The notes under the pieces: model-generated
Database searches by the model: none
What the model saw: only the letters and a program-made list of their open reading frames with translations
What the model was told of the DNA's origin: nothing
NCBI RefSeq assembly: GCF_000237925.1
Contig: NC_031497.1
Coordinates: 23,317,249 to 23,381,248, forward strand
Direction: 5' to 3'
Source of the DNA: Schistosoma mansoni
Taxonomy: Eukaryota > Platyhelminthes > Trematoda > Strigeidida > Schistosomatidae
DNA length: 64,000 nt
Shown: piece after piece, positions 55,330 to 64,000 of the stretch
Layout: each line of letters starts with the position of its first letter
How positions within the stretch are numbered: the stretch's first letter is position 1
Made by a program: the position numbers and the translations under genes

Positions 55330-55410
55330 AGTCTAACTAAGCTAGATCACCTGGACCTAGAAGCACTGGACGGCCATTTTCCTATAATATGGGACTCTTC
55401 AGTAGTAATA
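55330..55410 (-). repeat. Hammerhead SINE family 2, degenerate scrap
   Basis: Minus strand retains CTGAAGAGTCCCATATTATAGG, then GGCCGTCCAGTGCTTC; GAAA is gone. Confidence 0.5.
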
Positions 55411-55449
55411 ATATCAAACGAATCAATTCATATAATTATCAAACTATTT

Positions 55450-55757
55450 CTGTGGTGTGGGTTACTTATATCCACACAAGTAGTATATAACGATGGTCGA
55501 GCATTGAATGTATTTCAGTGGAAGATCGATAAGGAGAAAAACGGGAACAGCACGTAATTGGTACAAAAATGCATGAATAATTATAGTCGAAGACTATGGA
55601 CGGATATTTGCAGTAGAAACAGTCAAAATTAAGACAATTGATTGTTATTTGCAAATTAACTGTTCACAATATGGTTCTCATATTTTAATGAGATATTCTG
55701 TAATGTTGGGCTTAAATACATTCGATTGACCCCCACCCATGTTTTTGTTCACTACAT
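55450..55757 (+). mobile_element. MITE, copy 8
   Basis: CTGTGGTG start and TTCACTACAT end, subterminal ACTTATATCCACACAAGTAG. Interior like copies 1-4. The TA flanks are not clear. Confidence 0.65.
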
Positions 55758-55912
55758 ATCCACAAATTAGTTGTTATCATATGAAAATGATGAATGATTT
55801 CCAAATCGACAAAAATCTAATTGTTACGTAGAATTTAAACAAAAATTGAATCAAAGAGAACACATACTACATGATACAATTTGTATACAAAATAATAAAT
55901 ATTCGCATTTCA

Positions 55913-56360
55913 TAGTTGGAATCATGAGTCAATTGAAGCTAGACCATCATGGAAAACCTGGAAGCACTGGATGGCCGTTTCGTCCTGCTCTCGGACTCCT
56001 AAGCAGTGCGCATCCACGATCCCGTCTCCGCCGAGATTCGAACCCAGGACCTACCAGTCTCACACCAGAGCACTTAACCGACAGACCACTGAGCTGGCCG
56101 GCATCCAACGGTGTTAATGTCTAACTTCAACCAATCTACGGAGTTTGAGCAACCGTTCATCATTGTCTTCAGTGAGTTGTTATCTCACAACTGAAGTGGT
56201 TGAACTCCACGGATCACTGCTTCCCACTAGAGAGAGACTGGTAGGTCCTGGGTTCGAATCCCGCGAGACAGGATCGTGGATGTGCACTGCTGAGGAGTCC
56301 CACAATATACTTATAATTTCAACTACGAAAATACTGAAATCACCACAAAACCCCTTCTGA
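55913..56360 (-). repeat. Hammerhead SINE family 2, inverted dimer inserted once
   Basis: Minus orientation: 55913-56228 is a nearly full unit, and 56229-56360 is B box, ribozyme part and tail of a second unit in the opposite orientation, complete to CCCCTTCTGA. Flanked together by an 11-bp target duplication with one mismatch (TTCGCATTTCA 55902-55912; TTCTCATTTCA 56361-56371). Ribozymes damaged (CTTAGGA; GAAA block missing). Confidence 0.85.
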
Positions 56361-56371
56361 TTCTCATTTCA

Positions 56372-57009
56372 GTTTGATAGTTTAATCTCTACTTATATTA
56401 TTATTATTATGATAAATTATTGAGTATAATATACATATATATATTGTAAAATAGCATCATTTTTCAGACTTAAGTTTGAAAGCTATAAATTACATCACTT
56501 ATTAATATCATGGTATGTTATCACATGAAACTAAATTGACTTATAGGCAACTATTGAAATATTTTTAAAATTATTAGTGCTCATGGAAACAATACTTGAT
56601 TGATATTGTTATACGCCTTAAATTGTATGTAAATTTGCTATCTTTTTGTAAAAAGTGAGATTTAATGTCACTCATTTACTAGGCACAGATTTGTGTATTA
56701 AGCTATAATTAAGGTGTGACGTTTATCGATAATGTATGTCAATGCAAACTAAAGTAGATCAAATGGAGTTACATTTTATATCATACTAAATAAAGGTCAA
56801 GTGCTTTAACAATAAAGCTACCGCTCTAAAAGGTGTAATTTATTTGTTAATCAGTCTTAATTCATTAATTTAAGAATAGAAAAAAGAAACATGAAAGATT
56901 TAATCATTATAGTATTGTAGAACTGTTATAGCTTGCTGCCAAGTGGATGCCCTGTTAACGTATGACTTGATAAAACCTTCAATCAAAGAGCAGCGAGTTA
57001 TCGATTAGG
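56372..57009. other. AT-rich spacer, nothing recognised
   Basis: Short (ATT)n and (AT)n runs near 56397-56450; otherwise nothing. Confidence 0.45.
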
Positions 57010-57292
57010 ATGTGGTGTGGTCTACTTATATCCATATAAGTAGTATATGCTATGGTCAGACATAGAATGTATTTTGGCAGAAGACCGGTGAGGAAAGAAC
57101 TGGAACGAAGCGCGATCGGTAGGAAAATGCACGAACAATGAAATTAGAGAAGAAACAGTGAAGATCCAGACTATTGGTTGTTAATTTGCAAATTGACTGT
57201 TCATTGTATGGTTGTCAGAATTTACTGAGATAGTCTGTAATCTTTACTTAAATACATTCGATTGTCCCCAACCAGTGTTGTGTTCACTACAA
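57010..57292 (+). mobile_element. MITE, copy 9
   Basis: TGTGGTGTGGTC start, CACTACAA end. Nearly the same length and internal gap as copy 2 (2440-2725). Its right end abuts the LTR fossil at 57305. Confidence 0.7.
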
Positions 57293-57304
57293 GAACAGTG
57301 ACAC

Positions 57305-57716
57305 ACGAAAACCATACGAACAGTCTAGAACGCTTACGGATCCTGCTTCTGTCTAGCCCAGCCAGTTAAGTCCAGAACAGCCTCTGTGGTAAGAATAATT
57401 ATATTTCAAACATACTGCGTTTATATACCAAACAGACTGACCACATCGTGCCAATAAAATAGAAAATAACATTTGTACAAGATTCAGCCGAATGTGGCTG
57501 TGAATGTGGGAGGCAGAAATGAATAGACTAAGGATAACTCAAGAATGGTAAATCATATAATGATAGTCTATAGGTCAAAATAAAGCTTATAATAAGAGGG
57601 ACACGAATATGAATAGTTTAGTTATTTAGCAAATATACGATAAAAATTATATGCATAATATTGGTTCATAAATGGATCCCAAAGTTAGCATTCACTATTG
57701 TTATCGGGACATAACA
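57305..57716 (-). repeat. Solo LTR, Gypsy-like family
   Basis: Minus strand TGTTATGTCCCG start, TATATAAACGC box, GGCTGGGCTAGACAG. Matches 39103-39617; the far end is not clear. Fossil. Confidence 0.6.
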
Positions 57717-57765
57717 AAAATCAGCTGAATAATATTTTTTTATCTAATGATCATTATGAAAACCT

Positions 57766-57850
57766 CAGTCAGTCAGTCAGTCACAACGTAGAACTTCGTA
57801 CGTACATGCATCAGTTCGAGTTGCCATACCACATTCACACAGATGAAAGC
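57766..57850 (-). mobile_element. Second LINE lineage, 3' terminal scrap
   Basis: Minus strand: GGTATGGCAACTCGAACTGA, TACGTACGAAGTTC, then GACTGACTGACTGACTGAGG tail, as at 25340-25396. Confidence 0.7.
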
Positions 57851-57945
57851 CTAGAACATGGATATCCTGTTAATATATATGTACTAGGTGTATACATATT
57901 TATTGAAGGTACATAGAATTCAATATCATCTAAACAAAATATCAG

Positions 57946-58246
57946 GACTCAGTAGCCGAGTGGATAACGCGATGGCGTTTGAAGCGAATGGTACTGGGTT
58001 CGAGTCACACAGTGAATATCAACTCTGAGATGCAGGTACATCCAGATGACGAATCCCAAATATGACAAAACGCGCGTTAAACTGGATTCCACTGCTAGCC
58101 ACTATCCATCTTTACTTATAATGCTTGTAAATTAAGGCTATATCGAGGCAATACGCACAGTATGCACATATGCCAATTATAGACTGACCAGTTGCAGTCC
58201 TAAACATCAATGGGAAGATTCAAACAAACAATACTAAGTAAATTTT
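57946..58246 (+). repeat. Sm-alpha-like SINE monomer, full body
   Basis: Starts exactly at the tRNA-like head (GACTCAGTAGCCGAGTGG; B box GGTTCGAGTC) and ends ACTAAGTAAATTTT. 301 bp, flanked by a perfect 10-bp target duplication AAAATATCAG (57936-57945, 58247-58256). The ribozyme is decayed (ATGACGA, CAAAA). It shows that the head can be the true 5' end of a monomeric insertion, as expected for a Pol III transcript. Confidence 0.92.
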
Positions 58247-58256
58247 AAAATATCAG

Positions 58257-58714
58257 TATTGATTATTCATTTAAGAGTAACACAGGATTTATTTCTATAA
58301 CCTATCTAAACTATGTTTAACTTGACAATTCAGTTTAATGCTAGAACACTTATATCCTTTACTTGACCCTATAGAGTAACTAATTGAATAGACTGATCAA
58401 GTTATAAAGAAAACATTAATAATCACATAGTGAATTGAGAAATAAAAGTATAATACTAACTGATTAATAGTAGATTATACTCACAGTGGGTATATTTCTA
58501 TTCTCATATGATAGATAGATAGATACCATTTTTGTAGACTAATGGTGAGAAAATGTAAAATATTTGTTACTAGTATAGTTAAACTATTTAGGACCTGGTC
58601 TACGTTCAAAATACCAAATACCACATGCATAGAACATGAATCGACATTACACACAAAATCTTCATGATACTGTAAAGAATGAAAACACAAATGGGGGGGG
58701 GCTCTAACGTTGAT
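58257..58714. other. AT-rich spacer with small simple repeats
   Basis: (GATA)n at about 58508-58524 and a G-run at 58691-58699. Confidence 0.5.
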
Positions 58715-58958
58715 CTATGGTGTAAAATTATAGAAACTTTTGGTAAAATATGAGAACCATACACTGAATACATCACTTGCAAATTTTCATCATTTGTCCT
58801 TCATATTCTGTATGATTCTTCCAGTTTATAATTTTTTTTCTATTTTCCCTTCCATTTTTTTCAACTTGATCTATTTAGCCTTATACTGCCAAGTTTTCCA
58901 CTTCCGATTGATGTTACATACTACTTATCTCGATAGACATAAGTAGCATACACCACAG
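58715..58958 (-). mobile_element. MITE, divergent copy 10
   Basis: Right end CACCACAG followed by TA; TTACATACTACTTATCTCG as at 39920. Same subfamily as 39660-39950. The left end is eroded. Confidence 0.6.
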
Positions 58959-59162
58959 TACACAACGAAACATGCTTATTTCTGGAAGATATTTTTTATG
59001 TCAGAGATCACAGATGATTCAAGATCCTAATCATGTTCTAGTAAAAACAAGATGAATCAAACTAACGTATTATACAGAATAGTTTTATCATAGAGAAAGT
59101 GAAGATATGTCGTTGTGTAAAATGCGAATTTGCTTAATAAGTTGTTGAACATCGATGGGAAT

Positions 59163-59640
59163 AAATTCACTTAGTATTGTTTGTTTGAGTCTTCCCATTG
59201 ATGTGTTAAGACTGCAACTGGTCAGCCTCAAATTCACATACGTGAATACTGTGCGTATTGCCTCGATATAGCCTTAATTCACAAGCACTGTAAGCAAATA
59301 TGGATAGCGACTAGCAGTGGAAGCCACGACGCGCGTTTCGTCCTATTTGGGACTCATCAGCTGGATGTACCTGCATCTCAGAGTTGACATTCACTCTGGG
59401 ACTCGAACCCAGTACCGTTCGCTTCAAACGCCATCGCGTTATCCACTCGGCCACTGAGTCCTGATAGCCACTTGCTTGTGCAATGTGGTGAAGTTTAAAT
59501 CCACTTAGTATTGTTTGTTTGAATCTTCCCATTGATGTTTTAGGACTGCAACTGGTCAGTCTCTAATTGGCATATGTGCATACTATGCGTATTGTCTCGA
59601 TATAGCCTAAATTCACAAGCATGGTAAGTAAAGATGGAAA
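59163..59640 (-). repeat. Sm-alpha-like tandem partial dimer
   Basis: Minus strand: first unit's 3' body (59640 to ~59496, ending AATACTAAG), directly continued by TGGATTTAAACTTCACC and a complete second unit (tRNA-like head with GGCCGAGTGG and GGTTCGAGTCCC, ribozyme, tail to 59163). The period is about 335 bp. The flanks GATGGGAATAAATT and GATGGAAATAATT resemble a worn target duplication. Confidence 0.85.
59322..59366 (-). ncRNA. Type I hammerhead ribozyme of Sm-alpha type, core intact
   Basis: Minus strand: ATCCAG, CTGATGA, GTCC-CAAATA-GGAC, GAAA, ACGCGCGT, GTC, then GTGGCT. Core fully conserved; the first pair of stem I is lost. Confidence 0.75.
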
Positions 59641-60204
59641 TAATTGACATTTTTTTTATTCAGTAGATAAATCAATAAGTCGTTGATGAAACATTCATCT
59701 TGATAGGCGGAAAAATAATTGAACGATGTACGAATCTGAATAAATTAGACCAATTCAGATAATGACAGTTATAGGAAGAGCGAAAAAAGAAAATTAATGA
59801 GACCTGAAACACATAAAAAACAATAAGAACATTACTGAAGAGAGATGAAGTATGTGAGTAGTTGTAAAACGTCCAGCAGTTGACGAAAAAAACATATATA
59901 CTAAGTGTCAATGACCTTAATGCTGCGTCGCGTAATCAAACAGTTCTATAAATGACTCAATCCTACGGTTCATGATTATATAAAATGGAAGTATGATTTC
60001 CACCAGTTTGCTGTTGTCCAAGACCAGGTGCTAAACGATAATCAGTTTTGATGATTTCTAATAAATACTACTCAAATTTAATCCAGTGTGGGCGTCGAAT
60101 GCTGATTTTGATATATTCCTATAAAATGAAACGATCAAGTATCAGAAGGTCCATGTGAATTACATAAGATCACTATACCCTAGCAAGTTACTCAGTTTAC
60201 TAAT
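59641..60204. other. AT-rich spacer, nothing recognised
   Basis: No supported feature. Confidence 0.45.
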
Positions 60205-60511
60205 TTTGTGGTGTGTGCTACTGATGTCGGCAGATATAAGTAGTATCTATCATTAATCGGAAATGAAATATCTGGTGGCAGAAGATCAAAGGAAAGAGAA
60301 TGAGAACAAGAATGATTGATGTGGGAAAGAAGGAACAATACATTCTGAGACGATTGACTGATATTTGCAAAAGGAACAGTCAAGTTTGAGATAATTGACT
60401 GACATTTTGCAAACGATGTATTTACTATATGGTTCTCAGATTTGACGATGTTCTGTAATTTTGTGTTCAAATACATTCGATTGTCCCCACTTGTGTCATT
60501 GTTCACTACAA
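60205..60511 (+). mobile_element. MITE, divergent copy 11
   Basis: TTGTGGTG start and CACTACAA end. Interior matches 30771-31085 (GACTGATATTTGCAAAAGGAAC). The minus ORF 60192-60587 across it is a shadow. Confidence 0.7.
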
Positions 60512-60974
60512 TTTCACCAAAGAAAGCATTTGAAGCAGGGTTGTCATAACTTCTTTCCCTGACCCAATTTACATTTCCTAGTTTCATAGATCCATTCAGG
60601 TTTCCTGTATCCGTGTATGTTTTGTATTCATATTTCGGCTGGAATGTTACAGTATGACCTTTAAACTAATTTCATAGCAACACGATCACAGTTTCAAATC
60701 CTTATTCATGTTGATCATCATATCGTAAAATTGTTTATATTCTCTGCATGTCTGTGCTAGTTATCTGATCCCTGCTTTTTTTCCTGTCCATTTTTCTATT
60801 TTAATATTCAACATTGTCGATTTTCACTGAGATCGAGGGTATTATTTCCTAGCCTCATTAACAATTATGATAAAAAATATAATGCTTCTTAGTGCTGATC
60901 GAATGCTATCGATCAAGTTGCAATGTGGCCACTAGTTTAGGTGGTTCGACACTGCGTGCACTATGCTGAGATAA
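60512..60974. other. AT-rich spacer, nothing recognised
   Basis: No supported feature. Confidence 0.45.
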
Positions 60975-60977
60975 GAT

Positions 60978-61182
60978 GGTGGTCGGAGGTGGTCAACAGG
61001 AAACCCTGGACCCAGCCGAATAGCTCAGTGGTAACGTCTCTGACTGTGAAGCTGAAAGACACGGGATCGAATCAGTCAGGGAGCACCAGTTCCCTCAAGA
61101 TTACAGGTACACCTTGCTGACGAGTGCCAAGTAGCACGAAACCCAGGTCCAGGGTTTCCTGTTGACCACCTCCAACCACCAA
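60978..61182 (+). repeat. Hammerhead SINE family 3, with inverted 3' segment in front
   Basis: 61019-61182 plus strand: tRNA-like head AATAGCTCAGTGGTAAC (A-box-like) and GGGATCGAATC (B-box-like), ribozyme, then CAGGGTTTCCTGTTGACC. 60978-61013 is the same 3' segment inverted, ending just at the sequence that follows the ribozyme cleavage site. Same inverted-then-sense plan as families 1 and 2. Confidence 0.8.
61111..61158 (+). ncRNA. Type I hammerhead ribozyme, family 3, core intact
   Basis: CCTTG pairs with CAGGG (one G-U), CTGACGA (61117-61123), stem II GTGC/GCAC with loop CAAGTA, GAAA (61138-61141), stem III ACC/GGT, site GTC (61147-61149). Stem II differs in sequence from families 1 and 2 but pairs perfectly, a covariation that supports function. 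Confidence 0.82.
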
Positions 61183-62150
61183 AATGTAATGCTTTCAGTA
61201 TTTTCTCCACGCCAAATACATATTTTGTTATTTTAGCGATCTGTTTAATGAAAACGAAATTCTTGTTTAATTTCATCAGAAAACATTAAATTCTGGTTAG
61301 GGTTGTGGCGATTATCGACATTCATCAATGAGGACTGTCCGTAAATCATAAGTAGCTAGCACTATTTAATTGATTTCAATCCACTTAACATAGCTTTGCT
61401 TTAGAAAACTCATCATGGAATAATTTAGATCATATCAAGTACTTTTTTATGCCATGGTTTCATGCGCAAACCTGATATGAAGGGGAAATATTGTATCGAA
61501 CGATCAGGCTCTTATTCATTGTAAAATGAACAACTCACAAAATCGCCTTCGTTCAATCGTTTATAGCATTTAATTAGGTTAAACTTGTATTAATATGTTG
61601 TAGATGAGTATTTTATTTTACTAGATAAAAAATCTATTCTTAATTAAGGCTAGCAGTCTTGTCATCAATTTCAAATCATCCGAGAACATACGTTGATAAT
61701 TCAGTCTCGTGAACAGCCGACAGTCAACCACACATTATAGTTGGATATCTGTCAATTATCATTATTTTCTTGAAGTTAACATTCGAAAACCCGTTCATAA
61801 AACTAGGAAACTCTACTATATAACGGAAACCGATGAAAATCAATCATTACTTATGAACAAACAACTTGGAATTTAGAATAAGTATATTGTAAGCTCTAGT
61901 TTTCAACACAATCATTTTGGATGTATGGACTGCTTCAGAACAGTTATACTGATTTCACTAAACGCTAGAACACAATATCCTTACAGTCAATAACCAGAAA
62001 AAACGATAGTTACATATCATATAGAGTTGATTGCAATATAACCTACTTGACCTATAAGAAAAATACCGGTCAGGGAATCAACAATAACTTAGTTGAAAGG
62101 TTCTCATTTGAAAATTCATTGTGAATCGCTTAAAACTCGAATTTCATGAA
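61183..62150. other. 1-kb AT-rich spacer, nothing recognised
   Basis: The ORF 61076-61276 (minus) is antisense to the family-3 SINE. No other signal. Confidence 0.45.
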
Positions 62151-62154
62151 GTAG

Positions 62155-62545
62155 GCTGAAGTGACTGACTTCAAGAGGTAATTCCTGGAGTTCTAGTGAC
62201 AAGCAGTGACCAGTGGAGTTCAAACCACGTCTGTTGTGAGATATCAACTCACTGAAGACAATTGGTGAACGGTTGCTCAAAGTTCGTGGATTGATTGAAG
62301 TTAGACATTAACACCATCGGATGCCGGCTCAGTGGTCTGTCGGTCAAGTGCTTTGGCGCGAGACTGGTAGGTCCTGATTTCCAATATCGTGAGGTGAGGT
62401 CGTGGATGCGCACTGCTGAGGAGTCCCACAATAGGACGAAACAGCCGTCCAGAGCTCCCAGGTTTCCCATGGTGGTTTAGCTTCAATTGACTCATGCTTT
62501 CAACTATGAAAATACTAAATCTCCACAAAAACCCTTCTGATTAAA
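62155..62545 (+). repeat. Hammerhead SINE family 2, most complete monomer
   Basis: 391 bp in one orientation: GTGACTGACTTCAAGAGG lead, CAACTCACTGAAGACAAT, tRNA-like head (GGCTCAGTGGTC; B box worn to TGATTTCCAATATC), ribozyme, tail ending AACCCTTCTGAT. Useful as the reference layout for the family. Confidence 0.85.
62409..62457 (+). ncRNA. Type I hammerhead ribozyme, core intact
   Basis: GCGCACTG, CTGAGGA (62415-62421), GTCC-CACAATA-GGAC stem-loop II, GAAA (62438-62441), ACAGCCGT, GTC (62447-62449), CAGAGC. One mismatch in stem I. Confidence 0.75.
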
Positions 62546-62904
62546 TAAGTAACCTACACTAGTCGATATCATGTGAGTTGCATTCAGTGTTTAATCAAAT
62601 TAGCAGAATTTTTCCCTATAACTAGAGAAAGGATTTCATGTTACCAACTGAAACATTTAAACTTCAATGATAATCCTGATCACTATATTGATGATGAAAA
62701 TATAAAAAACAAAAAATAAATGTAAACTATGCGGTTTTCTATCGATTTAATAGAACTATTTATGACTAGTCATATGAGAATTTTGTAATAAAACTTGATT
62801 AAATGAATTTTACGAAATAAAACAACAACATATAAACTTTTATTAAATACATAGTGTATAATTAAAAAAATGAACAAAACATCACAAAAGAAACTGAACT
62901 GAAC
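62546..62904. other. AT-rich spacer, nothing recognised
   Basis: No supported feature. Confidence 0.45.
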
Positions 62905-62978
62905 TTTACTTACTTAGTTACGCCTATTACCCCCGATGGAGCATAGGCCTCCAACCAGCATTCTCCAATCCACTCTGA
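62905..62978 (-). mobile_element. RTE LINE, ~70-bp 3' terminus
   Basis: Minus strand: SEWIGECWLEAYAPSGVIG-like C-terminus, GGTAATAGGCGTAAC, TAAGTAAGTAAAG. Confidence 0.7.
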
Positions 62979-63800
62979 TTTGAATGTCCTCAATATTATC
63001 CAAGAGTAATTGGATAGATCCATCAAATGCTTTGGCGTTCTTGAAACTTCTCTTAGCAAATTGCACATTGGTGTTTCATAGAGTAATAAAATTAGGTGTA
63101 GTCGCATGTTTGGCTTGCGTATTCTAAGCATACAATAGAACTATGTAAAAACTGGTTCAGTATGTTCATTGAATATTGGTTTTATTTAGATATTTGTCTT
63201 GCCTTGGATGAACTTGTTTAAAGATCTAGCTATTTAAATTTTTGATTGGATTTGTGTCCATTGGTTTGCGAATATTTTTATCTTCCAGTAGCTCCACAGC
63301 TTTCCCGATACATTAGTCTTCATCTACAATTAATGTAAATCGTTGTTTGTATGCTGGGACTATGACAGTATATTTCGTGCTTCTGATGTTTATCACAGTT
63401 TTTTATTCCTGTATAGTTATTTAGGTGTATTCTTCCTCTTGTCGAGTAAGAAGCACTTCTATTTGGATTATCTTCCGTTGAATATCAACATTAATTTCGG
63501 ATAATGACTATAATACAGCAAAAAAATTTGTATCGTAGTTCAATCCTTTTAGATGTTCTTCTGTGTTCGTCAGAGGTCATTTTGTCGTTTGTACTTTCTT
63601 CTGTTGGTGACTTTGTAATCTTGATAAGTTTTTCCTTGAGGATGTATGTCCTTTGCTCTCTTTATCGGCTCCTTGATATCTCGTTCACTGATGTCAAGAT
63701 TTGTAAGTGTTCTGGTGTGAGTATTCTTTTTAGCTTTTGCTTTCGGTCGTCCATGGTGTGTTGGTATTTGTGGGTTCTGTAATGTGCATTAGTGATCAAA
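62979..63800 (-). mobile_element. Penelope-like element, N-terminal RT-region fragment
   Basis: Minus strand at 63302-63371 reads TVIVPAYKQRFTLIVDED, then GKAVELLEDKNI and TNPIKNLN, which match the VxPADKGRxTVVMD...KAxxLLxD...Y...DP region upstream of the PLE reverse transcriptase. Further upstream lies HLKGLNYDTNF. Several frame changes; RT core motifs not found. The plus ORF 63504-63782 is antisense to it. Confidence 0.6.
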
Positions 63801-64000
63801 AGATAAACAATTAACCTTCCAGTGTGCTCAGCTATCATCAGTAATCCTTAGTAAGGTATTGGTCCTTTCGAAAGCTAAAATACACCTTCCAGACGACTAC
63901 TAACTAGAACAACGTTTAGGTCTAAGAGAACCTGCCGATCAAGTCCAACAACCTAACATCAATGTGTTAATAAAAAGGTCAACTGGGGTAGCCTTGGTTG

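Noticed and set aside
1-64000. CRISPR arrays, operons, ribosome-binding sites, phage or plasmid features
   Set aside because: The composition and repeat content are those of an animal nuclear genome; no regularly spaced short repeats or prokaryotic gene arrays were seen.

Overview
The window is AT-rich, repeat-dense DNA that looks like an intergenic or intronic part of a blood-fluke (Schistosoma) genome. The main reasons are the many copies of a tRNA-headed, hammerhead-ribozyme-bearing retroposon matching the schistosome Sm-alpha family, RTE-clade (SR2-like) LINE pieces, Penelope-like (PLE) GIY-YIG fragments, and LTR relics of Gypsy type. I cannot tell the species. No host gene is certain. 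The best candidates are a 90-codon ORF with a polyA signal at 49335-49607 and ORF-rich sequence at 32422-32875, both weak.

Layout. 1-8 kb: RTE 3' pieces (one 0.76-kb copy with a 12-bp target duplication), two ~300-bp TA-flanked MITEs, hammerhead SINEs, a solo LTR. 8-14 kb: a broken LTR retroelement (8089-11725) enclosing a second LTR-like repeat, plus two more LTRs. 14-23 kb: a MITE, a 520-bp retroposon, hammerhead SINEs, an RTE copy, a PLE fragment bracketed by a 47-bp direct repeat. 23-33 kb: a 1.8-kb decayed LINE with reverse transcriptase motifs (23598-25396), more hammerhead SINEs, RTE tails and MITEs. 33-43 kb: an inverted-repeat PLE terminus, LTR relics, composite SINEs, a PLE fragment nested in a SINE. 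43-54 kb: the 520-bp retroposon three more times, Sm-alpha composites, and an internally deleted RTE joining the endonuclease domain to the post-RT tail. 54-64 kb: mixed SINE, MITE and LTR copies, the best-preserved family-3 hammerhead, and a PLE N-terminal fragment.

The most interesting signal is the group of hammerhead SINEs. At least three families share the order tRNA-like head, hammerhead, AT-rich tail. Many copies are composites in which an inverted piece precedes a sense piece. Eight of these (21210-21501, 27363-27561, 31322-32136, 37744-38298, 46907-47163, 48867-49152, 55913-56360 and, less directly, 26737-27125) are read as single insertions, seven of them flanked by one target-site duplication. 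Others show direct tail-to-head junctions. Together this suggests that multimeric, ribozyme-containing transcripts are reverse-transcribed with twin priming, probably by the LINE or PLE machinery whose remains lie beside them. Coordinates of repeat edges are by eye, usually good to within 5-20 bp where no target duplication fixes them.
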